Source: Sphingobium yanoikuyae
Lineage (GTDB): Bacteria > Pseudomonadota > Alphaproteobacteria > Sphingomonadales > Sphingomonadaceae
NCBI RefSeq assembly: GCF_013001025.1
Contig: NZ_CP053021.1
Coordinates: 1,815,501 to 1,879,500, forward strand
Length of the DNA stretch: 64,000 bases
Direction of reading: 5' to 3'
Below are positions 7,615-15,775 of the stretch, piece after piece; position 1 is the stretch's first letter; each line of letters begins with the position of its first letter. The notes beneath the pieces are model-generated. The model did not search any database and was not told the origin of the DNA. It saw only the letters and a program-made list of their open reading frames with translations. The translations under genes and the position numbers were made by a program.

Positions 7615-9398
7615 GCCACCGCCTCCATCGTTGCTGCATCGTCCAGCAGGACCACAGGCGCTTCCACGAAGCGGGCGCGCAGGAACTCGCCCGCCGCCTT
7701 GCCGATCTGGTCGAGTGCGATATTGCCGGTGCCGCTCGTCCCGAAATAGCCTTTCAGCACGAACAACAGGCCGTTGATATTGGGCAGGTCATGCCGTTCC
7801 ACCTGTACCGATGGATTGAGGCCCATCAACTGCGCCAGTCGGTCGGCATCCAGCGTGTCGCGCAGCCATGGCCATATCTCCGGTCGCTTCGCCCAGACGC
7901 CGATATTGGCGTTGGCGCCCTTGTCGCCTGATCGCGCATGAACCAGCGATCCCAGCATGACTGTGCGAGTCTCGCCCGCCGTGGCAGCAGGCGCCGGGCC
8001 AGCCGGGGCAGGGGCGGCGAAGGGTGCTACGGGGGGCATCGTCACCGCCATGCTCGGCGCGTTGATAAAGGTCACGCGATGCTCGAGGTCCGCCTGCCGC
8101 ACCAGCCCTGGCCAATAATGGACGCGTGGCTGTGGTGGACCTGCACCATCGCCCTGGAATCCGGGGATGCCGCCCAATCCGAAGGAGGCATAGCCGGCCA
8201 GCAGCTTGGACAGGCTCGACCGGCTCTGCGCCGCAGCGGCGATGCGGATCGCCACCGTCCCCTCGGCCTCGCTCGCCGGGTCGGCGATGGGCTGGCCCAG
8301 CGGCTCGAAATGAAATTCGTCGAGCGCCAGGTCCGCGGATAGCGCCTCCAACTGCCCACGCAGCCAATCCGCCTTCTCGCGCCAGTCAGGCCCCGTTGCG
8401 AATCCCCAGATCATCGCCCGCCATCCGTGCTGATAGAAGCAACCGACCTTGGTCGTCTCGGGAGCCGGGCTGCCGCGTACACCGCTCAGCAGCACCCGAT
8501 CGGGGCCTTGCTGGCTGAGCACGATCGAATCGACATGCAATATGACGTCGGGATTGAGGTAACGCGCGCCCTGGATCTCGTACATCAGTTGCGCCGTGAC
8601 GGTATCGACCGTAACCGCGCCCGCGTCGCCTGTGCGCTTGGTGATGACAGAACTGCCATCCGCCGCGATTTCTGCGATTGGAAAACCCAGCCGGGCCGGG
8701 TTGCCCAGTTGTGCGAACCCCGAAAAATTGCCGCCTACCGCCTGTGGCCCGCATTCGATGACATGGCCTGCTGCAACGCTGCCGGCCAGGGCATTCCAAT
8801 CATCCTTCGCCCAGCCATGCCACCAGGCGGCCGGTCCCAGCACCAGCGATGCGTCCGATACCCGACCACAGATCACGATATCCGCGCCCTGTTCCAGCGC
8901 GGCGACGATGCCCCATCCGCCCAGATAGGCATTGGCCGCCAGCAGCCTGTCCGCGATTGACCCGATCGCCTTCCCATCGTCCAGATTGGCGAGTTGCCCT
9001 TCCGCCGCCAGCGCGGGCGCGCGGGCAAGCAGATCGTCGCCCTCGACATAGGCGACGCGCGGGGCCAGCCCCTGCGCCGCGGCCTCCTGCGCAATTCGGC
9101 CTGCCAGTCCGGCGGGATTGAACGCACCCGCATTGGTTACGACCTTCACCCCGCGCGCAGCGATCCGTCCCAGTTCGGGCGTTATCTGGCGCAGGAAGAC
9201 ATCGGCATGATAGCCCGCCAGCGCTTCGGGCTTGCCGGCGGCGCAAAACCCTTCCGCGACACGTCCCATCGTCATTTCGGCAAGATAGTCGCCGATCGCG
9301 ACATCGATCGTCTCGTCGGCGATCGCTTCGGCGAAGGCGCCGACATAATCGCCGAGCGCGCCAGAAAAATTGGCGACACGGATGGGGGCTTTGGACAT
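7611..9398 (-). CDS. DUF1446 / AtuA-like protein of acyclic terpene utilisation type
   Basis: The 595-residue protein matches the AtuA family layout. The large N-terminal DUF1446 domain holds NFSGALGDYVGAF, VKVVTNAGAFNP and ICGRVSDASLVLGP. The smaller C-terminal domain, beginning near residue 480, contains LVHARSGDKGANANIGV. AtuA is encoded with geranyl-CoA carboxylase in citronellol/geraniol-degrading pseudomonads, but its own reaction is not established. The start at 9398 has a GGAGAG site seven bases upstream; the longer frame from 9434 would run through the operator. It is divergent from a TetR gene and overlaps the CaiB pseudogene. No geranyl-CoA carboxylase is present in the window, so the terpene link is only suggestive. 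Confidence 0.85.
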   Translation of the reverse strand: MSKAPIRVANFSGALGDYVGAFAEAIADETIDVAIGDYLAEMTMGRVAEGFCAAGKPEALAGYHADVFLRQITPELGRIAARGVKVVTNAGAFNPAGLAGRIAQEAAAQGLAPRVAYVEGDDLLARAPALAAEGQLANLDDGKAIGSIADRLLAANAYLGGWGIVAALEQGADIVICGRVSDASLVLGPAAWWHGWAKDDWNALAGSVAAGHVIECGPQAVGGNFSGFAQLGNPARLGFPIAEIAADGSSVITKRTGDAGAVTVDTVTAQLMYEIQGARYLNPDVILHVDSIVLSQQGPDRVLLSGVRGSPAPETTKVGCFYQHGWRAMIWGFATGPDWREKADWLRGQLEALSADLALDEFHFEPLGQPIADPASEAEGTVAIRIAAAAQSRSSLSKLLAGYASFGLGGIPGFQGDGAGPPQPRVHYWPGLVRQADLEHRVTFINAPSMAVTMPPVAPFAAPAPAGPAPAATAGETRTVMLGSLVHARSGDKGANANIGVWAKRPEIWPWLRDTLDADRLAQLMGLNPSVQVERHDLPNINGLLFVLKGYFGTSGTGNIALDQIGKAAGEFLRARFVEAPVVLLDDAATMEAVA

Positions 9399-9420
9399 AT
9401 CGACTCTCCGGAACGGCCTT

Positions 9421-9436
9421 GTATGCAACTGCATAC
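9421..9436. promoter_or_regulatory. 16-base operator palindrome between atuA-like and TetR genes
   Basis: GTATGCA-AC-TGCATAC has perfect seven-base arms and lies between the divergent AtuA-like (start 9398) and TetR (start 9473) genes. Size, symmetry and position are typical of a TetR-dimer operator, so the adjacent TetR protein very probably binds here and controls both genes. Confidence 0.65.
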
Positions 9437-9472
9437 TTACGCTAAGCTGCGCGGGGTGGAAAGGAATTTTGC

Positions 9473-10102
9473 ATGGTGGATGTCAAAGCGGTGAAGACGC
9501 CGACCCGGCGACGGGACCGCGAAGCGAGCCGACGCGCGCTCCTCGACGCTGGCATCGCGCTCTTTTCGCAGCAGGGCTATGACGCGGCGACCACGCGCGC
9601 CATTGCCGCCCATGCGGGGCTCAACGAACAGCTCATCACCCGCTATTTCGGGGGCAAGGCGGGACTGCTCTCCGCGGTCTACGCCCATTTTCTGGAACGG
9701 CGCGACAATGATGCCGCCTATGCCGCGCTGCCCCCGTCTGGTTCCGCCCAAGAGGAGATCGGTCGTTTCCTCCATTGGAAGCATGATCATCTGCACGACA
9801 TCGCCCCTCTGTTGCAGATCGTGCTGCCCCAACTGGTGCGCGATCCCACGCTTGCCCCCGGATTCGACAACAGCATCACCCAGCGCGGCGCCATCATCCT
9901 GGCCGAACGACTGGATGGACTGAAACGCGCGGGCAAAGTCAGGGCCGATGTCGATACCGCCCGCGTCGCCCAGCTTGTCGTGTGGCAGTCGCTCTCGCTC
10001 TCTTTCCTCATGCGCCGCTTCGCAGGCGACCGCGACCGCGAAATCCTGCGCCTGATTGACGTTTTCGCGCAGGAAATGGGGGCAGGCCTGGCGACCGGCT
10101 GA
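9473..10102 (+). CDS. TetR/AcrR-family transcriptional regulator
   Basis: A 209-residue repressor. A basic N-terminal arm (TRRRDREASRR) is followed by the helix-turn-helix at about residues 18-65, with LNEQLITRYFGGKAGLL as the recognition-helix region. The C-terminal half is a helical ligand and dimerisation domain rich in Leu and Val. An AAAGGAA ribosome site precedes the ATG. It is divergent from the AtuA-like gene, with a 16-base palindrome in the gap, and convergent with the OYE homologue only six bases downstream. The inducer is unknown. Confidence 0.85.
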   Translation: MVDVKAVKTPTRRRDREASRRALLDAGIALFSQQGYDAATTRAIAAHAGLNEQLITRYFGGKAGLLSAVYAHFLERRDNDAAYAALPPSGSAQEEIGRFLHWKHDHLHDIAPLLQIVLPQLVRDPTLAPGFDNSITQRGAIILAERLDGLKRAGKVRADVDTARVAQLVVWQSLSLSFLMRRFAGDRDREILRLIDVFAQEMGAGLATG

Positions 10103-10107
10103 ACCCA

Positions 10108-11286
10108 TCAGCCGTCTGCTTGCTCCAGCGTTTTGACATGGCCTCGGGCATCATAGGTTCGCAGCGCGTCAAATCGGGCCTCACGGACCAGATCGGCCCA
10201 GGCGGGATTGGCGATCAGCGCCCGGCCGACGCCTGCCAGGTCGAAGTCGCCCCGGTCGATCATCCGCGCCAGCAGGCCCAGATTGTCGGCTGTAACTGCG
10301 CTGGTCGCGCTGCTCCCGCCACCCAGAAAGGGTGATTCCAGGCCGATCGATCCCACCGTCAGCGCCGCCTTACCGGTCAGCTTCTTTGCCCATCCGGCCA
10401 GATTCAGCGGACTGCCGTCAAATTCGGGCAGCCAGAAACGACGTGTCGAGGCATCAAATATGTCGACCCCGGCATCGGCCAGCGGTTCCAGGATGCGTGC
10501 CAGGTCGGTCGGCGTGTCGGCGAGTTTTCCAGCATAATCCTGCGCCTTCCACTGGGAAAAGCGGAACAGGATGGGAAAGTCGGGGCCCACCGCGACGCGC
10601 ACCCCTGCGACCACTTCGACCGCGAAGCGGATGCGGTTTTCCAGGCTGCCGCCATAGGCGTCCTCGCGGCGGTTGGAGCGTTCCCAGAAGAACTGGTCGA
10701 GCAGATAGCCATGGGCGCCATGGATCGCTACGCCGTCGCACCCGACCTCCCTGGCCGCTGCCGCGCCGCGGGCAAAGGCACCGATCACGCTGTCGATATC
10801 GTGCTTCGTCATGACCTCCGCAGGGCGCCGCGGCTTGGTGGGCGCAGGCGCCGTGCCTGCCGCCGCCTCGGCGCTCAAATCCTCGTCGGTCAGGGCGGAC
10901 GCCGATATATTGGGTGCATCGGGGTTGGCCGTGTGGCTGCGCCGCCGCGACAGGCCCGTATGCCACAGTTGCGGGACGATCGCGCCATCCTGTGCGTGGA
11001 CCGACGCGACCACGGATCGCCATCGCGCCAACGCCGCCTCGCCATAGAAATGCGGAATCTTGCTCGAATAATGGGCGACTGGATGCCCGACCGCAGTGCC
11101 CTCGGTGATGATGAGTCCGGTGCCGCCCGCGGCGCGGCGCGCATAATAATCGTCCACCGCTGGCTCGAGCACGCCGTCGGGCGCGAACTGGCGCGTCATG
11201 GGCGACATGACGATACGGTTGCGCAGCCGCATCGTCTTGCAGGCGAAGGGCGCGAACAGAGGGGAAAGGTCCGGTGCGTCGGTCAT
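10108..11286 (-). CDS. NADH:flavin oxidoreductase, Old Yellow Enzyme family
   Basis: A 392-residue TIM-barrel flavoprotein. It contains RNRIVMSPMTR near the N-terminus, LWHTG, the substrate-binding AIHGAHGYLLDQFFW, a downstream SLENRIRF motif and the phosphate-binding VGRALIANPAW at the end. FMN enzymes of this family reduce activated C=C bonds, for example in enones or 2-enoyl thioesters (2,4-dienoyl-CoA reductase-like members also exist). No C-terminal FeS/FAD extension is present, so it is the short OYE form. It lies nine bases after the ACD on the same strand and is probably translated from the same message. Confidence 0.85.
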   Translation of the reverse strand: MTDAPDLSPLFAPFACKTMRLRNRIVMSPMTRQFAPDGVLEPAVDDYYARRAAGGTGLIITEGTAVGHPVAHYSSKIPHFYGEAALARWRSVVASVHAQDGAIVPQLWHTGLSRRRSHTANPDAPNISASALTDEDLSAEAAAGTAPAPTKPRRPAEVMTKHDIDSVIGAFARGAAAAREVGCDGVAIHGAHGYLLDQFFWERSNRREDAYGGSLENRIRFAVEVVAGVRVAVGPDFPILFRFSQWKAQDYAGKLADTPTDLARILEPLADAGVDIFDASTRRFWLPEFDGSPLNLAGWAKKLTGKAALTVGSIGLESPFLGGGSSATSAVTADNLGLLARMIDRGDFDLAGVGRALIANPAWADLVREARFDALRTYDARGHVKTLEQADG

Positions 11287-11295
11287 GCGCAGTCA

Positions 11296-12462
11296 TCAAA
11301 AGCTCTTGGGCAATCCCAGGACATGTGTGGCGACATGGCTCAGGATCAGGTTCGTGCTGATCGGCGCAACCTGGTACAGCCGCGTTTCGCGGAACTTGCG
11401 CTCGACGTCATATTCCTCCGCGAAACCGAAGCCGCCATGGGTCTGGATGCATTGATCGGCCGCATACCAGCTCGCTTCCGATGCCAGCAGCTTGGCCATG
11501 TTCGCCTCGGTACCGCACGCTTGGCCTGCATCAAACATCGCCGCGGCCTTGTCGACCATCAGGGCCGCCGCCGACAGTTGCACATGGGCGCGGGCGATCG
11601 GGAACTGGACGCCCTGATTCTCGCCGATCGCCCGACCGAAGACAGTGCGATCTTTGGCATAGGCGGAAGCGCGATCGATGAAGAAGCGGCCGTCGCCGAT
11701 ACATTCGGCCGCAATCAGGACGCGTTCGGCATTCATGCCGTCCAGCACATATTTGAATCCCTGCCCCTCGATCCCGATCAGGTTGTCCACCGGCACCTTG
11801 AGGTCATCGAAGAATAAAGCTGTCGTCGCATGGTTCAGCATGGTGCGGATCGGCTGGACGGTAAGTCCGTTGCCCTTCGCCTCGCGCATGTCGACCAGCA
11901 ACAGGCTCATGCCCGCAGACGGCTTGGCGCCTTCATCGCGCGGAGCCGTGCGGCACAGCAACAGCAGCAGGTCCGAATGCTCGGCCCGGCTGATCCATAT
12001 CTTCTGGCCGTTCACGACATAATGATCGCCGTCGCGCCGCGCGAAGGTACTGATGCGGGTCGTGTCGGTGCCTGCGCCCGGCTCGGTCACGCCAAAGGCC
12101 TGGAGCCGTAGCGCGCCCGCGGCGATCGCCGGCAGATAGCGGGCCTTCTGCGCCTCGCTGCCATGTTTCAGGATGGCGCCCATGGTGTACATCTGGGCGT
12201 GCGCCGCGCCGCCGTTTGCGCCGGACCGATGGACTTCCTCCAGCACGGCACAGACCGCCGACAGGCCCAGGCCCGACCCGCCAAATTCTTCCGGGATCAA
12301 CATGCCCAGATAGCCCGCTTTGGTGAGAGCCTCGACGAAGGCGGTGGGATAGCGGCGCTCGCGATCGAGCGCGCGCCAATATTCGCCGGGGAATGCAGCA
12401 ACCAGCTGGCGGACGCCGTCTCGAATTTCGGGGTAAGTCTCCGCGGGCGATTCGTGCGTCAT
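11296..12462 (-). CDS. Acyl-CoA dehydrogenase
   Basis: A 388-residue flavoprotein with the usual ACD order: N-terminal helical domain, FGVTEPGAGTDTTR in the middle beta domain, VVNGQKIWISRA, and a C-terminal helical domain with QTHGGFGF. The position that is YEGT-Glu in medium-chain enzymes reads LYQVAPISTN here. A glutamate occurs instead in MNAERVLIA, the place used by isovaleryl/long-chain types, so that residue may be the base. The ATG at 12462 is preceded by GGAAGAGGGA; the longer frame from 12525 lacks a site. It leads a two-gene unit with the OYE homologue and is divergent from the synthetase fusion gene. Confidence 0.85.
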   Translation of the reverse strand: MTHESPAETYPEIRDGVRQLVAAFPGEYWRALDRERRYPTAFVEALTKAGYLGMLIPEEFGGSGLGLSAVCAVLEEVHRSGANGGAAHAQMYTMGAILKHGSEAQKARYLPAIAAGALRLQAFGVTEPGAGTDTTRISTFARRDGDHYVVNGQKIWISRAEHSDLLLLLCRTAPRDEGAKPSAGMSLLLVDMREAKGNGLTVQPIRTMLNHATTALFFDDLKVPVDNLIGIEGQGFKYVLDGMNAERVLIAAECIGDGRFFIDRASAYAKDRTVFGRAIGENQGVQFPIARAHVQLSAAALMVDKAAAMFDAGQACGTEANMAKLLASEASWYAADQCIQTHGGFGFAEEYDVERKFRETRLYQVAPISTNLILSHVATHVLGLPKSF

Positions 12463-12579
12463 CGGTGCGGCGTCCCTCTTCCTGGCTTCCGTTACCGCGA
12501 CGCTGTTAGCAAGGGCGGGTGACAATGGGAAGCGACATCGCTAGCTAAGTAGACTTTGTTGTTATATGAGACCGGCGAG

Positions 12580-14985
12580 TTGTTGGATCTGCAATGGCCA
12601 CGGCCGCATGTGGAAGAGGAGCGCAAGACCCTGATGGAAGCCGGAAGCTTTGCCGATCGCAGCCTGAGCGAGGCGTTCGCCCAGGGTGCGCAGATCCACG
12701 GGGCCAGCTGGGTCGCTGTCTCCTCGCAGGTTCGGCCGGGCATGCAGACTCTGATGCAGGTCCACGAACTGGGGTTGCGCTTTGGCGAACATTTGCGCGC
12801 CCGCGGCATCGCGCCGGGGGATGTCGTTGCGGTGCAATTGCCCGCCTGGACCGAATGGATGATCGCGGCGGTCGGAATCGCCCATGCGGGCGCGGTACTG
12901 TTACCGGTCGTCTCCATCTATGGCGCGAAGGAACTGCGCTTCATCCTGGCCCAGTCGCGCGCCCGGCTCATCGTCACCCCCGACCGTTGGCGCAAGGCGG
13001 ACTATGCCGCGACGCTGGCTGAGGCCGGGGAACTCCCCGCGCTTACCACGCACGTCATGATCGGCGATGCCGCGCCCGGCACGGTGCCCTGGGACGCCAT
13101 GCTCGCCCCGATCGCGATCGGCCCTGCAGCTGTACGCAGTCCCGACGATCTGGCAATTCTCGTCTACACCTCCGGCACCACGGCCGATCCCAAGGGCGTG
13201 AAGCATTCCGCGCGCACGCTTCTGTCCGAAGTCGACGCGATCGCCTGGTCGCGCCGGGATCTGGAGGATGAAATCGCCTTCTGTCCCTGGCCGCCGGGCC
13301 ATGTCGCAGGCGCGTTCCAGTTGATGCGCTTTCTCGTTACCGGCGCGCCGGTGGTGCTGATGGACCAATGGGAACCGGGCGAAGCGGCGATGCTGGTGGA
13401 AAAATACCGTATCGTCTCCTCTTCCTTCACGCCCTTTCATCTCTCGGGCCTGCTGGAAGCTGCCGAGCGGGACGGTCGCGACCTCTCCAGCCTGCGCAGC
13501 TGCATGGTGGGGGCGGCACCGGTGCCGGCCAGCCTCATCACCCGTTGTTCCGCGCACGGGTTGAAGACCTTCCGCTGCTATGGGTCGAGCGAACATCCCA
13601 CCGTTACCACCGGGCATCCCGGCGATTCGATGGAAAAGCGCCTGACGACCGAAGGACAGGTGATGCGCGGATCGGAAGTCGGCTTCGTCGATGATGACGG
13701 CCACAGGGTGCCGGACGGGGAAGAAGGCGAGCTGATCGTGCGTGGCCCCGAACTGTTCCTTGGCTATCTTGACGATTCGCTCGACGCTGCCGCCTTCCTG
13801 CCTGGTGGCTGGTTTCGCACCGGCGACATCGGCCGACTGGATGCCGATGGTTTCCTCATCATCACCGACCGAAAGAAGGACGTCATCATTCGCGGGGGCG
13901 AGAATATCTCGTCACGGGAGGTGGAGGATCTGCTCTTCACCCATCCCGACATTGCCGAAGCCTCTGTCGTCGCCGCGCCCGACCCGCGGATGGGCGAAGT
14001 CGTGCGCGCCTACGTGGTGCCCCGACCCGGCGCGAGCGTCGACCTTGAATCGGTCCGCGACTTTTTCGCCAAGGCCGGTATCGCGCGGCAAAAGACGCCC
14101 GAACAACTGGTCCTGGTCGATGATTTTCCGCGCAACAGCACGGGTAAGATATTGAAGCATGAATTGCGCGCACGAGCGCGTGCGGAAGCAGGAAAGGAAG
14201 CCCGCGTGAGCGATCTGGTTACCGTCGAGAAGGACAATGGCGTCGCGGTTGTGACGCTCAACCGCCCCGAAGCAATGAATGCGCTGTCGAAGGCGTTGCG
14301 TTCGCGCCTCTATGAAGTGATGACGCAGATCGATAGCGACGACGACGTGCGCGCGGCGATCCTGACCGGCGCGGGCGAGCGGGCCTTCACCGCCGGTCTC
14401 GACCTCAAGGAACTGGGTTCGCAGCCGGGCGCGCTCGGCGCCGCCAATGCTGAAGGCGCGGACGAAAATCCGGTCAAGGCGATCGAGGTCTGCACCAAGC
14501 CCGTCATCGGTGCCATCAATGGCGTCGCCATTACCGGCGGGTTCGAAGTCGCCTTGGCCTGCGACGTGTTGATCGCATCGACCAATGCGCGCTTTGCCGA
14601 CACCCATGCCCGCGTCGGCATCCTGCCCGGCTGGGGCCTGTCGCAGAAGCTCTCCCGCATCATCGGCATTAGCCGCGCCAAACAATTGTCGTTCACCGGC
14701 AATTTTCTGGACGCAGCGACGGCCGAACGCTGGGGACTGGTCAATCAGGTCGTCGCGCCGGAGGAGTTGATGCCGCGCGCGCGCGCGCTGGCGGCCGACA
14801 TGGCCAGCATCGAACCGCGCATGATGCTCGCCTACAAGCAGTTGATCGACCAAGGCTATGCCGCCAGCTTCGGCGATGCGCTGGCGATCGAGCACCGCAT
14901 TTCCTCGGCGGCCAATGGCAAGGTAGCGCCCGAAGATGTCGAGGCGCGCCGACAGGCTGTGCAGGCGCGCGGCCGCGGGCAATAG
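12580..14985 (+). CDS. Fusion of acyl-CoA synthetase and enoyl-CoA hydratase
   Basis: Residues up to roughly 540 form a complete ANL acyl-CoA synthetase: YTSGTTADPKG P-loop, YGSSEHPT, FRTGDIGRLDADGF and the catalytic lysine motif NSTGKILKHEL. The same frame continues without linker into a complete crotonase-fold protein beginning VSDLVTVEKDNG. That part has GERAFTAGLDLKEL, GGFEVALACD (first catalytic Glu) and ADTHARVGILPGWG, where the second catalytic Glu position is altered. The junction holds a full start signal, AAGGAAG followed by GTG at 14206, and the bases GTGA there would be a classic overlapping stop/start if the upstream frame were shifted. The fusion may therefore be real or the result of one indel. 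The N-terminal start is uncertain (TTG codons at 12556, 12580 and 12583; ATG at 12634). Confidence 0.75.
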   Translation: MLDLQWPRPHVEEERKTLMEAGSFADRSLSEAFAQGAQIHGASWVAVSSQVRPGMQTLMQVHELGLRFGEHLRARGIAPGDVVAVQLPAWTEWMIAAVGIAHAGAVLLPVVSIYGAKELRFILAQSRARLIVTPDRWRKADYAATLAEAGELPALTTHVMIGDAAPGTVPWDAMLAPIAIGPAAVRSPDDLAILVYTSGTTADPKGVKHSARTLLSEVDAIAWSRRDLEDEIAFCPWPPGHVAGAFQLMRFLVTGAPVVLMDQWEPGEAAMLVEKYRIVSSSFTPFHLSGLLEAAERDGRDLSSLRSCMVGAAPVPASLITRCSAHGLKTFRCYGSSEHPTVTTGHPGDSMEKRLTTEGQVMRGSEVGFVDDDGHRVPDGEEGELIVRGPELFLGYLDDSLDAAAFLPGGWFRTGDIGRLDADGFLIITDRKKDVIIRGGENISSREVEDLLFTHPDIAEASVVAAPDPRMGEVVRAYVVPRPGASVDLESVRDFFAKAGIARQKTPEQLVLVDDFPRNSTGKILKHELRARARAEAGKEARVSDLVTVEKDNGVAVVTLNRPEAMNALSKALRSRLYEVMTQIDSDDDVRAAILTGAGERAFTAGLDLKELGSQPGALGAANAEGADENPVKAIEVCTKPVIGAINGVAITGGFEVALACDVLIASTNARFADTHARVGILPGWGLSQKLSRIIGISRAKQLSFTGNFLDAATAERWGLVNQVVAPEELMPRARALAADMASIEPRMMLAYKQLIDQGYAASFGDALAIEHRISSAANGKVAPEDVEARRQAVQARGRGQ
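14206..14209 (+). promoter_or_regulatory. Internal start signal of the hydratase part (GTGA)
   Basis: GTG at 14206-14208 is preceded at proper distance by AAGGAAG (14194-14200) and begins the natural N-terminus of the enoyl-CoA hydratase domain. The overlapping TGA is out of the present frame. The hydratase could still be made as a separate protein by internal initiation. Confidence 0.5.
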
Positions 14986-15002
14986 ACGGGGCCGGTCAAC
15001 GA

Positions 15003-15773
15003 GTGGACGCGCTTTCATTCTTCGTTCGGAACGGCACATCCTTCGTTCCGCAGGAGGCTGCGCGGGGCTGGTGGCGCCATGATTCGCTGCATGGGCGCGC
15101 CTTGGTCGGGCTGATGGGCGCTGAAATCGCGCTAAGACACGGTGCGGCCGACTGGGTGCCCGCGCGTTTCACGATCGACATGGTCCGCATCGCGCCTTTC
15201 GCCCCGGCCCGGATCGAGACCCATGTCGTGCGCGCGGGGCCGCGCATGGCGCTGGTCGAAGCGACGATGATGGTGAACGACGCGACCGTGGCGCGTGCGA
15301 CGATGCAATTCCTGCGGTTCACGCAAGCGCCTCCCGGTCGCGTCTGGGCGCCGCCGCCCTGGGATGCGCCTGATCCCGCCGCCCTGCCGCCGATGCCGGA
15401 TGGCAAGCAGCCCCGCCATTTCGAAATTCGCGCGATTACAGGCCATCTGGGCGCGGTCGAGCCCAAACGGCTGTGGCTGCGCGAAACGCTGGCGCTGGTC
15501 GCCGGCGAACCGCTCGGGCCCTATGCCCGCGTCGCGCTCGCCGCCGACTTCGTCAGCGCCTTCGTTCACGCGGGCGACGCAGGGATTCGCTACATCAACA
15601 GCGACGTCAGCCTGCACCTCCATCGGCCGCCGCAAGGGGAATGGATCGGCTTCGAGGCGACCGGGCATGAAGCGTCGGACGGCATAGCGGTCGGACATTG
15701 CCGGATCCACGACCGCAACGGCGCGATCGGCTTCATCGCCTGCACCGCGCTTGCGAACGAACGGCGCAAATAG
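15003..15773 (+). CDS. Acyl-CoA thioesterase-like (double hotdog) protein
   Basis: A 256-residue protein with the two-repeat organisation of TesB-like thioesterases. The first half contains RGWWRHDSLHGRALVGLMG and DMVRIAPFAP. The second has LAADFVSAFVHAG, YINSDVSLHLHRPP and a terminal GHCRIHDRNGAIGF segment. It starts at GTG 17 bases after the synthetase/hydratase fusion and is presumably co-transcribed. Family members hydrolyse or simply bind acyl-CoA; no catalytic proof is visible. A paralogue with the same layout lies at 49297. Ribosome site before the GTG is weak. Confidence 0.7.
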   Translation: MDALSFFVRNGTSFVPQEAARGWWRHDSLHGRALVGLMGAEIALRHGAADWVPARFTIDMVRIAPFAPARIETHVVRAGPRMALVEATMMVNDATVARATMQFLRFTQAPPGRVWAPPPWDAPDPAALPPMPDGKQPRHFEIRAITGHLGAVEPKRLWLRETLALVAGEPLGPYARVALAADFVSAFVHAGDAGIRYINSDVSLHLHRPPQGEWIGFEATGHEASDGIAVGHCRIHDRNGAIGFIACTALANERRK

Positions 15774-15775
15774 GC

